From: Tubiluchus corallicola
Taxonomy: Eukaryota; Priapulida; Priapulimorpha; Priapulimorphida; Tubiluchidae
Direction of reading: 5' to 3'
Length of the DNA stretch: 64,000 bases
Assembly: GCA_030141605.1 (NCBI GenBank)
Contig: JAQGDQ010000187.1
Span: forward strand, 62,001-126,000
Shown here: positions 15,201-25,234 of the stretch, one piece after another
Position numbering within the stretch: the first letter of the stretch is position 1
Layout: every line of letters begins with the position of its first letter
Notes under the pieces: model-generated
The model's database searches: none
Told to the model about the DNA's origin: nothing
The model's input: the letters and a program-made list of their open reading frames with translations, nothing else
Translations under genes and position numbers: made by a program

Positions 15201-18200
15201 CAATTTCATTTTTAAAACTGAACAGCAAATGCAACATTTAGGTTGGATTATATGAAGACATAGCAGATGGCTTGAAACATGCTTCTGTGGTTATTGCTTG
15301 CATTTCTGATGAGGTAATTATGTCGGTTTTTGCAGTTAAGTTAAGTTGATATATATTTGCTAGTGTTGAAGCCACGCTTTATTGCTGTTATTTTCAACTT
15401 TTCTAAAAACTTGTGTGCATTGGCTTATACGATGATGATGGGTTGCAAAGCTAAGCAACGGCAAGCCTGGCTAGCAAATGGATGGGTGGCTATAGGAAAA
15501 CTGTTTCTAAGTTGTAAGCAATTTCATCTGCTATACAGGTTTGGTGACCTTTCTCATTGGTGGAAATTGCATACACCTGAGCATAGCATTGGGCTTGTCT
15601 CCCACTTTGGTATATTATCTAAAAGGATCATCTGGTGGTAATGAGCTAGATTCTGATCTTACCACAACTGTCGATATTAGCAAGCCCTGCACTTAGTACT
15701 GTGTACTGAAAATGCTTATAAAAAATTACTTAATTCATTGATTGTTACTTACAGTATGCGCAGTCCGGCATGTGTTTAAAAGAATTCAGGTTTACTAACG
15801 ATACGCTAAAACGCCCACTTATTATCGTTGTTGTTGGAACTGGCTCCAAGTGGGAACTCACTGAGGTATTAATAACATGTCATTTATTATTTATAAAGTG
15901 TAGAGTTTAAATTTTCATTTATGTCACTTTCCTGTCAAATGCAAACTTTTCCGTCTTTGTGTTTATATCAGATTGTTTTTTTATAGATTGGATTGCTTAG
16001 CCTTGGGATTCCAAAGATCGACTTTCGATATGAAAATGATATAGGAAAGCATACCTTGCTGAAACTTGTTAAAGAAAAGATACCAGCAGAAAAACATGAA
16101 GATAATACTACAGGCGAGTCAGGCCACAGTGAACACAGTAATTTGCAAAGTGCTTTCCAGGTAGCTGTATTGCTTGCATTTTCCTAAAATATAATGTTAT
16201 TTATCCTTTTTGAGGTAAACTGATGTGTCTGTCCTTAATTTTAGGAACTATATGAGCTAGCTCAGCGAAAGTTGCTACGTGAACTTACAACTTATGTAGA
16301 CAGTTCCGGTTACCTGAGCTTTCCTCGCCTTCTTATAGCAGATTTGTCTTCAGACATTCCTGGACGAACAACTGCATCTTCTACTGCTGATGCCAGAGAG
16401 TTATCATTTGAACAACGAGAGATCAACGCCAATGAAAAATCAGAAATCAAGTTACAGAGAAATGAGAAAATTGTTCTTGCTTTTAATGAGAAGACCTCGG
16501 AAGCCATTCCGGAAGGAGGTAAACCTAACAAGGAAGGCAAAGGTAAAGAAATGCAGGATGCGAGTATGTATGACATGGACACTACTAATGCAGAAAGCAA
16601 GTTGAAAAGCACAAAATCCAAGAAAAGCCGTGAACAAATGGCTACTAAATTGACAACAAACTGGGATGAAGAAAAAGTTGCTGAAAACAAAAATGAAATA
16701 AAGGGTAAAAGTGAAAAAGTAAAGAAGACAAAGTCGCCCAGTGAAGATTTTTCCGCAGAAAATGAAAAAACCAAAGCTAAAGGTGAAAAGGGGAAGAAAA
16801 AGAAAGTTACAATCGAGCTGCCCGAAGAAGATCCTGCAGAAAATGAAGAAAAAGTGGTGAAACAAAAGAAGGGTAAAATGGCAAAGAAAAAAGTTAAGTC
16901 GCTAGAACAAGATGAAGGGGCTGACTTTGAAGAAGATGACTATCGTCATGCCATGTCATCTGTCTCCAGTAGACAAGTGACTAGCAGTGCCAAATCTGTT
17001 GTTGTTACAAAGACGGCTTATGTCTCAACACTGGCTTCTCTCCGACACTCGCAGTTACGTTTTAAGTTACTTTGTGAATACGAACAGGTAATTATAATCT
17101 GATCTAATTAATGAAGCAAAAATTACAGTTTAGTTTCCTTATACTGCTATTAAATACCATATGAAATACATATTGTTTTGCGTGACATGTTTCAGAAAAC
17201 AGCAGGTTACATTTGCATTGCAGCAATAAATCTTTAAGCCTAAAGAATAGTCATGATTAAACTGCTAAAGTTTTTATGTATTTATACTTAACCATTCAAC
17301 AATTTCTGACAAGTTTCCTTTTTTGTGGATCTAGGGGTGGCACTGCATTGATAATGGGATACAATTTCCTAAACTGAAAGGCTCAAAACTAGATGAAGCA
17401 CTGGACAGATGGGCTCCTTACCTTGCAAGAATTTTCTCTGTTTTAAAGTTTAGTGGAATAAATTTGAACGTTCTGACTAGTGAGGATGGGAAGAAATTTG
17501 TGAAATCAATGGAACAGGTTAGAGCTGTCACCCTCCGTCAATTATTAACTTTTTCGTTGCAGTTAGTTGAAGCTGTTCAGTTTACAAACTATTTGATATA
17601 GCTAAGTTAACCCTTATTTTGTTATCTTGATTTCCCTGTGACTTTGTGGTGTCATTTTTGTTGCACTGCAGCTTCTTTTGGTATTAGTGTCAATTTGACG
17701 AAATACAACAATTTACATTTATACACTCCTACTACACAAAATTATATATAGTTTCATTATTAGTACCACGCGACTTGTAGATACATAGGCCCTTCAATGC
17801 TCGAGAGAGTGTATTGCAAAATTCCTCTATTTGCAAAATTTGAAAATTGCTCTTGTAATTAGGCTGTTATAACAGAACTAATTTGAATTAGCAGTGCACC
17901 ATACAGGTGTCCCATATTTTAACAAGGTGGTTATAAATAGTTAACACAGCAGTTTATCTGTGAAAACAAAATGAAAATGTAAATTTTACTGAGCACTTTA
18001 CGTGTGGCAAATAAAACGGTGTTACAGCATGACAGATGATGAGGTAGAAATAATTTTCATTTGATGTCTTTTTGTGTCTTTATTATGTGCTGTCTCATTT
18101 TTGTAGCGCTGTGAGGGAAATGCAGAATTTAGTGATAACTATCTGAACATGAGACAGGCAGCAATAGCTGCAGATGAAGATTACACCAAGGGATCACTGA

Positions 18201-19556
18201 AAAGGTATAAAATTGCACAAAATTATTGCCTTACGTAGTGTACTGGTTGATACTACTTTTCTAGACTATCATAATTGCCTGCAAAACTGCTTAATTGATA
18301 GTAGGTACCCTTTCTTTTGGGACTTTGTAGGCTTCGCCTGTCATGCTAAACTCTGAAATCATTATCAAATTTAATTCTCTTAGCTGGCTGTTTACATGAT
18401 TTCCAAATAATGTATATTCAAACATTTTAAAGGAAAACAAGATGATTTTTCATATCATGTACGGTGAAAATAAAAAAAATTCCAAGCTTACCGCTGCCTA
18501 TTACACGATTTCACCTTGTGTGCCATGTCAGAACCGAAATGAGGTAAAGTGCATTTTTTGTGTGACGCATCTGACTAGCAAATGGTGAAATGCAGGTAAC
18601 AGCGAACAACTACGGCATGAACGTGAAATTAAACTTGTGTTTTAATCATTTCTTCACGCAAGTTACTCTTGAAAAAGTAACATTTTCTCTTTCAATATTT
18701 TATGACATTAGGTCATTTTGAGCTATGGTTTACCATTGGGTCCTCATTGCCTTTAATGTCTGGGTAATATTTTAAACTGTCCGTTCCAGGTGTGTAATGC
18801 AAAATGGAAAAGTGTCGTGGTTATGTGAAGAACATCAGAAGCTGAGTAGGGCAGTGCTTGAGGATGATCTTCTAATGCCAGTTGCTTCTGTTTGGCAAGA
18901 TACTCAAAATAAGGATGAAGGTATGATATTGTAAAGGTAGCTGAAATTCGTTTAAGAATTTTTTCGTAAATGATATGATCATAAATTAAATGAGGCATTA
19001 TGTCTAACATTTTGTAGGTGTAGATAACAAAAAGGTGCCAAAGAAGAGAGGTATTTTTGCTGGACGGCTCAATCAGAAGCAGACTTCAAAACGTGCACCT
19101 AAGAAAGTTCGCTCAAGTGACACTTCTGAACGTGATAATACGATTCCGCCAGTCCCTCGAGCTAGAGCTCGTGCAAAGCCCGCAGCTACCTCTTTGGAAC
19201 ATGAATCTGAAAATTACAAGCCTGAAATTAGTGAAGAGCCATCTTCAATGTCTGAGAGACCCACAAATGATAACACTGCTGCCATTGAACTAGAGGGATC
19301 TTCTGGTCAGGTTGATGGTGAAAAAGCAGTAGCCATTAACAGTGAGGTAAACATTCAAAAAGATGTTGTGGATAACGTCCAGTTAGGCAGTGGTCAGAAT
19401 CAAGAGCCCGAAGAGTTACTGCAAAGCACAATAGCAAGCAATGCAGAAGGTAACAAACATGGTGGATTTTCAAATACGCAAATTCCTCTCAGTGAAAGAC
19501 GTGCACCTGGGGCTGATAATACTAATACAAGATCAAAGTCTTGTTGTATTATGTGA
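242..19556 (+). CDS. Roco-family protein: LRR / EF-hand-like / Roc GTPase / COR / two TIR folds / CaaX (5' partial, 29 exons)
   Basis: Exons: 242-376, 492-1196, 1993-2119, 2315-2506, 2633-2798, 4174-4348, 5551-5697, 6243-6332, 6669-6775, 7074-7155, 7277-7423, 8528-8692, 10154-10246, 10634-10734, 11032-11170, 11890-12007, 12163-12358, 12535-12598, 12981-13148, 13775-13864, 14034-14216, 15242-15313, 15755-15865, 15987-16160, 16245-17087, 17335-17517, 18107-18204, 18790-18920, 19018-19556. All have AG/GT borders and matching phases; 1846 residues in window, start upstream. Window residues: LRRs about 90-390, interrupted by an EF-hand-like loop (290-301); Roc about 427-580 with P-loop GLGGAGKTS (434-442), WDFAGQ (487-492), THVDK (545-549), CVSS (572-575); COR about 590-860 (FLHDLG, INPQWLVDVM); TIR-like fold 928-1069; TIR 1076-1223 with CLKEF (Glu 1164); Lys/Glu-rich linker about 1290-1500; C-terminal module 1515-1680; tail ends CCIM, a CaaX box. 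Roc-COR tandems are GTP-switched dimers; TIR domains signal or cleave NAD. Immune/cell-death role is inferred. Confidence 0.9.
1684..1917 (+). repeat. Two-copy tandem duplication, 117-bp unit
   Basis: The unit beginning at 1684 is repeated from 1801 with essentially one visible difference (AAGG versus AGGG near the middle). Each copy contains a run of TTTA repeats. It lies in the Roco intron 1197-1992 and looks like a recent local duplication. The rest of this intron (1197-1683) shows nothing else. Confidence 0.9.
2799..4173. other. Roco intron, no recognised content
   Basis: A 1.4-kb intron between the P-loop exon and the switch exon of the Roco gene. No coding similarity, no inverted termini and no RNA gene were seen. 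The intron 4349-5550 is likewise featureless to my reading, as are 5698-6242, 6333-6668, 7424-8527, 10247-10633, 10735-11031, 11171-11889, 12599-12980 and 13149-13774. Confidence 0.6.
8779..9868. mobile_element. Decayed non-autonomous hAT-like element in a Roco intron
   Basis: Both ends resemble the better preserved element at 28460-29224. The left end has AATCAGCGATCGGC followed by CAGAGATTGGGCC, and the right end has GAAATTGGGTGG, ATAATCAGATCAG and a terminal CATCCCT. The flanks 8771-8778 (ACTCTACT) and 9869-9876 (ATTCTACT) agree at 7 of 8 positions, as expected for an 8-bp hAT target duplication. No transposase coding region remains. The termini are degenerate and the left CAGGG is lost, so the boundaries are approximate. 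Confidence 0.5.
14422..14727. mobile_element. MITE with TIR CAGGTAGTCGTCGAC
   Basis: The left end (14422 on) reads CAGGTAGTCGTCGAC; the reverse complement of the right end reads CATGTAGTCGTCGAC, 14 of 15 matches, and similarity continues weakly inward. A TA dinucleotide precedes the left end but is not kept at the right. A short non-autonomous Tc1/mariner/Tigger-type element is the likeliest explanation. It lies in the Roco intron 14217-15241. No coding capacity. Confidence 0.6.
15400..15640 (+). mobile_element. 5S rRNA-derived SINE (SINE3-type) fragment
   Basis: Positions 15448-15486 align without gaps to the 3' half of eukaryotic 5S rRNA, about 30 of 39 matches. The alignment spans the internal promoter: the box A region (AAGCTAAGCA, exact), the intermediate element (AGCCTGGCTAG) and box C (ATGGATGGGTGG), at the spacing found in 5S genes. 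The 5' half of 5S is not recognisable and the sequence diverges after box C, so this is not a 5S gene. The outer limits given are guesses. It lies in the short intron between the two exons that encode the middle of the second TIR domain. Confidence 0.6.
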
Positions 19557-19946
19557 TTAAATAATGTTTATTTCTACTGTGTGCTGTTTTATTATTTTCT
19601 TTACGATTATTTGTAATGTTTCTTTATGATGCTTACTAATAGGAAACTTAGTTACAAGCTGTAAATACACGAGACTTGATACATCTGTATTTAAAAACCT
19701 CACGTGGATGTGTGAACGTTCTGTATTTAGACATAATAATGGGATTTTCCTTATTTATGACTGATAATGCGTGTTAGAAGGTATGATAATCCTTATGTGC
19801 GATAAGCAGATTCTTTTGCAGATTTTTTTATCATTCACAAGTTTGTTGGTCTTTATGTACACTGTGTAAACTATAAACTGCAGGCCTGGATTTAAATGCC
19901 TACATTGGATCATTCTCATAATGTACCAAAGCAACCATTAGTTTAA

Positions 19947-19952
19947 AATAAA
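19947..19952 (+). terminator. Candidate poly(A) signal of the Roco gene
   Basis: AATAAA lies about 390 bases after the Roco stop codon at 19554-19556. It is the clearest canonical hexamer before the convergent CREBL2 gene. The region 19557-20676 otherwise holds only the two facing 3' UTRs. Confidence 0.5.
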
Positions 19953-20676
19953 TCAAGGCTGTTAAATATATCTTAGAAGATTTATATTACAGCAACCATT
20001 CCTTTTATATAACAAATCTATAACCATGATTAAAAACAACTAACTAATTTCTAGTTCTTGGTAAACAGAACAAGATCTTTAGTACAAGAACCATCAATTC
20101 TGTAAGGTGATAGAAAATCATTGACAAAAAAGACACCGATCAGTCCACAATTAGAAACTGCCATGAATATCAAATGTCAAAATGTCCACACTTTTGCCGG
20201 AAAATACCAAACATGGCTTCAAAATCAGGTTGCAGTCCCGCCTTTTGCAAAATTTACCCAAATGATGTTTCAGCAGTGTCGAGTTTATACAATTAATTAG
20301 TAAAGATGGTAATTGTACCTACATTTTGGAAGTTTCTTGCTACCATTAGTATATGATTGTTAAATTAAAATGCTCCTTTGACTCATAGAGTTACGGCTGA
20401 GCTATAATAGGTATGTGTCCTTCAAGGTCCATAATGAATAATAATCAAAAGAAGTCCAATTCTATAAATAAGGACAATCTCAAAATTGATGATAACATAC
20501 AATAAATATATGTTGTGAAGTTGTTAACACGTTTAATAAAATAAAAATAATAACAGTTATTATCAAAGATCATTTTCACTAGAATAACGTATTAAACTTC
20601 TACCAGCAATAAAAACAGGAGCGCTACAATAAACAGTTAACATTCCATCTTTCAAAATGTAAGATATTTGCCTGTT

Positions 20677-21075
20677 TTAATTTTTAGCACTGTCGACTGC
20701 TTGCGGACTTTGATCATCACTATATTTTTCAACATCACCAGTACTTGTGGTTGAACCTTGATAAAATGGACTTCCTGAGTTACTAGTCTGATCACTGTCA
20801 GTATCCATTCCAGTTTGTAGCTGACTCTCTATAATCTTTGCTTTAACATCTTCAGAGACGGCACCCCTGTCGATCATTTCGCATTGTTTTCTAACATTTT
20901 CAAGTTCATCTTTCAAAACCTTGACAGCTTTTCCTCGACTGGCAACCAGTTCCTCTAAGTATTGGTATCTGAGTTTTTTCCGAGCTCTGCATTCACGAGC
21001 ACTTTGCCTGCTGCGCTCTAATTTTGCCTTCTGGTCGATCTTGCTTGGTTTGCGGCCTCTTTTACCACTCATCAT
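20677..21075 (-). CDS. CREBL2: CREBL2, cAMP-responsive element-binding protein-like 2 (bZIP)
   Basis: A single-exon 132-residue bZIP protein. Residues 4-45 contain the basic region and the start of the zipper: GKRGRKPSKIDQKAKLERSR, then SARECRARKKLRYQYLEELV, which is nearly identical to vertebrate CREBL2. A heptad leucine/valine zipper continues to about residue 70. The tail is acidic, Ser/Thr-rich and disordered. Vertebrate CREBL2 has about a dozen extra residues before the GKRGRKP motif; here an in-frame TAA precedes the ATG ATG, so the short start is well supported. CREBL2 is a small nuclear bZIP factor that works with CREB in metabolic and differentiation control. ATTAAA on the minus strand near 20530 is a possible poly(A) signal. 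The gene faces the Roco gene. Confidence 0.93.
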   Translation of the reverse strand: MMSGKRGRKPSKIDQKAKLERSRQSARECRARKKLRYQYLEELVASRGKAVKVLKDELENVRKQCEMIDRGAVSEDVKAKIIESQLQTGMDTDSDQTSNSGSPFYQGSTTSTGDVEKYSDDQSPQAVDSAKN

Positions 21076-21150
21076 ATAAAAAGGTAACTGAGCTTACTCA
21101 TAGCCCAATTCAGGAAGAACGTTATCGCAGCTGAAAAAAAGAAAACTTTT
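21076..21150 (-). promoter_or_regulatory. Splice acceptor just upstream of CREBL2 (5' UTR intron or trans-splice site)
   Basis: Reading the minus strand, a pyrimidine tract (CTTTTTTTCAG) ends at 21131 and leaves a UTR of about 55 bases before the ATG at 21075. I could not find a matching upstream exon with confidence, because a LINE begins about 350 bases upstream. Either a non-coding first exon lies further upstream or the site accepts a spliced leader. Confidence 0.45.
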
Positions 21151-21489
21151 GATGACATTTCCTGTTTTGAAGACTAAAGTCACTCTGGCAACTGCAGATT
21201 TTTCAATCATGGTAAAGTGTATCAATACCACGCCCATGTAATGGACAATATTAATGAATAATTATTATGGTTATTATATGGTTTAGAATTTATTTTAATA
21301 AGAGAAAAATAAAGAAGCTTAACATTTTTATCATTAAATCTGACTTTGCTGCATTTCTCATGACACTGTACAATCGCTTGGGACAGGTGATTCACGGCGG
21401 CTTTTCTAATATTTCTATCAGGCTCCTATATAACCACCTCATAAAGGAGCAAGCCAAAAAGAAACCTATATCCTGTCACGCTATTGTTC

Positions 21490-22245
21490 TTACACCTCTA
21501 CATGGAGCCCCATAATTTCTGTAAATTTTATCACTTGTCTGATCCAAGCATCGACCCTTATTAGTGTGCCAGTGTTTACTGAACATAGATCTTCTTTGTT
21601 CACTCCATGATTTCCAAACTCTTTTTTAGCTACTTCACATTTCAACAGATGTTCAGTCGTATCACACACCTTCACACACAGTGGACACATTAAATCATCC
21701 TAGCACTTATTTTTATAATTACACTTTAATTTGATCACGTTTAATTTCCATTCAATAATTTCATATACAGTTTTTCATCACAGCCCATCACATAATTTAT
21801 TGTTTGTTCCCAATTTCCCACACTATTTTTCATAAATCTCAGTTTTGTCATATCATCACACTTTTTCACAGCTCCTACTTCTAGATGCTTTTTTAATTTC
21901 TTTTTTCCACTGTGACTTCAATAAGCTTTGCATTCTTTCAGCATTTATATCTAAATAATACACACTAGCAATTTCTCTAATTTCTGTCCCCCAGCTTCTG
22001 GGAATGTTTTTGTCACATATACTCAACATCACCTTTTTAGCATCTCTTTTACTCTCAGATATCAGCACACATTGGCACCACATTAATTTTTTATATTGTA
22101 TTATTTGTCTCAATGGCCATACTTCCCAAGTCATCATTAGGCCCCAATAACTCGTAGACATTTTATGCTTCGTCATACATCTTAGGGTTTCTTTTTGCCA
22201 ACTTTCTATTTCTTCATAGTTAGTTTCTGTTAATTAACCCCACAC
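21490..22245 (-). mobile_element. 5'-truncated LINE, 3' end of an R4/RTE-like ORF2
   Basis: The minus strand reads as the C-terminal part of a non-LTR retrotransposon ORF. One stretch (22203-21856) has YWGLMMTWEVWPLRQIIQYK and a downstream Lys-rich block. After a frame change, another (to 21490) has the CPLC...C-D-TTEHLLKCE zinc-knuckle typical of zf-RVT C-termini. Several stops and one frame shift show that it is dead. Only the end downstream of the reverse transcriptase remains. Clade assignment (R4/Dong versus RTE) is uncertain. Confidence 0.7.
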
Positions 22246-24325
22246 CTCTATATTGAAAATTTAACTACGAATCATGGTTGTTTTGTTCAATAACCGTCTT
22301 ATTTTTATAAGGCAGCGGACATACTGCACCTGAAATGTTAAAACGACGAACAAAAACATTTTTTTGGAACGCAAAAATGGCGTTTAACACGTGGTTATCA
22401 ATAGTAACCAAAACACGCTACTATAGTCTATACCTAGCTTCAAATTTACTCACTTATCAAATGTACTAGTGCTACTGTACTACATGAAGTCTTGACCGTT
22501 TTGAAGTATGTTTCAGAAAAACCGAAACGTAATATGCAAATTATCACAACTGTTTTAAGACTTGTTATTATTAAGAGTTTAATAATAAAGTTCAAAAACA
22601 ACTAATATTAATGGCTCACCGCAAAAAGTTGTTTACTAACTGTAATGTGCTGTGTGTTAATCACGTGACCTAAAACAAAAAGTGAAAAGTGATACGGTAA
22701 AACGCATTTTTACGACGACCATCAGGCTTTGTTTTAAGTCTTGTCAATTATTTTGCAAAATTTTTGAACAAATTGTTAATGTTTTTACTGCAAAATAAAA
22801 TTAAGTAACACATACTATCCTTTCTCAGTGACAGTGCAGCAGCCTTTTATTAATAGTTAAAAAATCGTTCAAATTGAATTTAAATTTGATTTGGATTCGA
22901 AATCTCGAAATTTGGTCTGATTCGAGCTCGAATGTCGCAAATTCAATTAGAATTAAATACGATTCCTGGTGAAGAATACTCACCTTACCATACAGCCTTG
23001 AGCCTTTAAATAAATAAAAAATCACGAAAATTAGTAAAATTTTACAGACAAATAGTGCACTAGAGAAAAGCTAGGACAAGTGCAAATTCAATAAAAAAAA
23101 TTAAAATTTTATATATGGTACAACATTAAATGTGTATTAAAAACCCGTGTGAAATGTGAAAAAATGCGATTGTTAAAAGAAAACGAGTTTGAATTGCAAT
23201 TTTATCTAATATGAGTTAGTCCATATGAGAGCAAGCAATTAAATTTTAAATATAGAACAGTCTGCCTGTAATGGTTTAAACTCACAAAGATCTTAGTAAA
23301 GTTCAACTTTTTCATTGATAATTGCTTTGTGAATAAAGGTTCGAGATTCATTTAGGCAGTGATATTAATCATTCGTGACACTGAACACTAATATGTAACA
23401 GTGAACTACTGCTGCTTATTTTTAGTGCTTGAATTATATTGGTCAGTGGTTTAAGGGACAATTTTAAATGAAATAAGAAATTTTATGCCCACTGCTGCTA
23501 CTTTGGTAAATTTTGATTAAATGTTTTGCTCAACAACCATAACAGTTTATAATTTTTCTGATAATAACTGTAACATTTACACTTTATTATACAGGTCCCT
23601 GACAACCCTGAGGCCCATATCGTTAGGTTATTATCACTGAAATTACGCAGTGTCATGTTATTATACTATCATATGCCATTTATAATGATGGAATTATTTT
23701 TATGGTTTTTATAATTTTAGGATTTTTGCTTAGAGATTTTATGGTTTTTAGCTTTGTTGAAATTATTTGGGCAACAAATTATTCGAACCGAGGCTCCACC
23801 ACAACTGTTTTTCAACTTTAACAGCTTAATTTCACAGTATGCTTGCACGTTTGCTGACTTTGCTCCTGTGGTTGTGATTCCTGTCATTCATATGAATTAC
23901 TGTGAACGAATATGCAGAAATGTTAGTAGGCGTGTTTAATTAATTTTAGTAGGCATGTTTAGTTTCGTGAATAGTGATTTCTTTGACCTCGATTAGTTGG
24001 TTATTTATTGAATACTATATAATTGTTGGGAGTGGAGTAGGACAATTGGCGTACATGAGCTAGCCCTAGTAGTAGGACACTAGAGACAGTTCACGAATTG
24101 AGTCGTTCATTGTACTGGCAGCGTCCGTTGTCCTTGTTTATTTAATAATAATAATTGAAAACGTCAACACACGTTGAATAATTTATTATAGTTTTATACA
24201 TCTGATAAAATAAATGAATCGTATATTCGTAATTTTCGTATTCTGAACTGGTAAAGCGGCCAATATTAAATTTCGATTCGATATTAATCTTTTTGGAGTG
24301 AAATAAGCCCGTTTTTAGGCGGTTC
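22246..24325. other. Intergenic, one dispersed repeat, no gene seen
   Basis: Two kilobases with only short unsupported reading frames. The ATTCGAA-rich block 22876-22950 is a member of a dispersed family (see separate entry). A non-coding first exon of CREBL2 could lie here but I cannot point to it. Confidence 0.5.
22876..22950 (+). repeat. Dispersed ATTCGAA-type repeat, copy 1
   Basis: This block matches the reverse complement of 50611-50694: shared segments are TCTCGAAATT, TGATTCGAG and CACAAATTC/CGCAAATTC in the same order and spacing. It is probably a fragment of an interspersed element; no termini are visible. Confidence 0.55.
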
Positions 24326-24334
24326 CAACATTTG

Positions 24335-25058
24335 GGCGCTATTACACTTTCGCACCGCCTAGTTTTTTGTAGGTTATTACTCGTTTCTAGGCTCGTACGT
24401 CATTATTCTCACGTCATCAGTGAATGTTTCCGCTAATCTAATTGTAATTTAATCATATATTTAGGTATAATTACCAATAATTATGCTGTATTCACAGTTC
24501 TACACCTATACAGTTCGTATCGCCATCTTGTTTGTGTGTGTAGTCACGTGACAAATTTCATACTAGTTTATGCATTATCAGGGCCTAGCTTAAAAGCACG
24601 TGACACACTTTCATCTTCACCGCAATTACGAAATAAAGAAAAAACCTTTACTTTTTTTATAATCTAATAGTAATAATACTACAGTAATAAATAAAATTAA
24701 TGATAAACAACTGTTCCGTTCCAGGCCCACCCGCGATACGATACAAACTCCCGTAGCTGCAACCCTAATAATCATAAATTATGCGAAGAAACTAAAAACA
24801 CATGTTAAGAGCCACATCGTCACTGCGCGAGAGCGATTGCGCATTAGTCGTGTAAACACAGTTATTCACGTGGAGCTTTTTGCGTAATGGCGACGGTAAG
24901 TAATGTATGATTTTAATCTGGAATTATAAAGCCTAAAAACCAATCATATTATGGGAATATGGTGTATATTACGCCTGTTGGTCTGCTTTCTGGCCTGCAG
25001 GCGTGAAAACAACCAATAGGCCAGAAAAAGCTAGGCGGTGCGAAAGTGTAATAGCGCC
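24335..25058. mobile_element. DNA transposon derivative with long TIRs and 9-bp target duplication
   Basis: The ends are inverted repeats with 28 perfect matches beginning GGCGCTATTACACTTTCGCA and ending CCGCCTAG, with weaker similarity beyond. The flanks 24326-24334 and 25059-25067 are both CAACATTTG. A 9-bp duplication with long TIRs is the Mutator-like pattern; if the terminal G/C pair is counted in the element, the duplication is 7 bp (AACATTT), so the superfamily is not settled. No transposase is present. Inside, ATGGCGACG at about 24887 is followed directly by a consensus donor GTAAGT, like a promoter plus first coding exon. Confidence 0.8.
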
Positions 25059-25234
25059 CAACATTTGCTTAAAGTGTATCATTTTTTATTTTGTCTCGCT
25101 TCACAGACCTGTACTGTAGAATATCTGTTTCACTATCTCTTGGGTAAATAGTTTTGTACTAAGTAAACGGGCTAGCGAGCTATGTGTCCTACATGGTTTC
25201 TCTCTTTAAAACATTAGGTATTTAGTTAATGTAG

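Noticed and set aside
15448-15486. A functional 5S rRNA gene
   Set aside because: Only the promoter half aligns; the 5' half and the 3' end of 5S are missing, so a SINE head is the better reading.
16310-16865. Long minus-strand frames rich in Phe, Leu and Ser opposite the Lys/Glu-rich Roco exon
   Set aside because: They are the antisense shadow of Lys/Glu/Ser codons; the plus-strand exon closes in phase with its neighbours.
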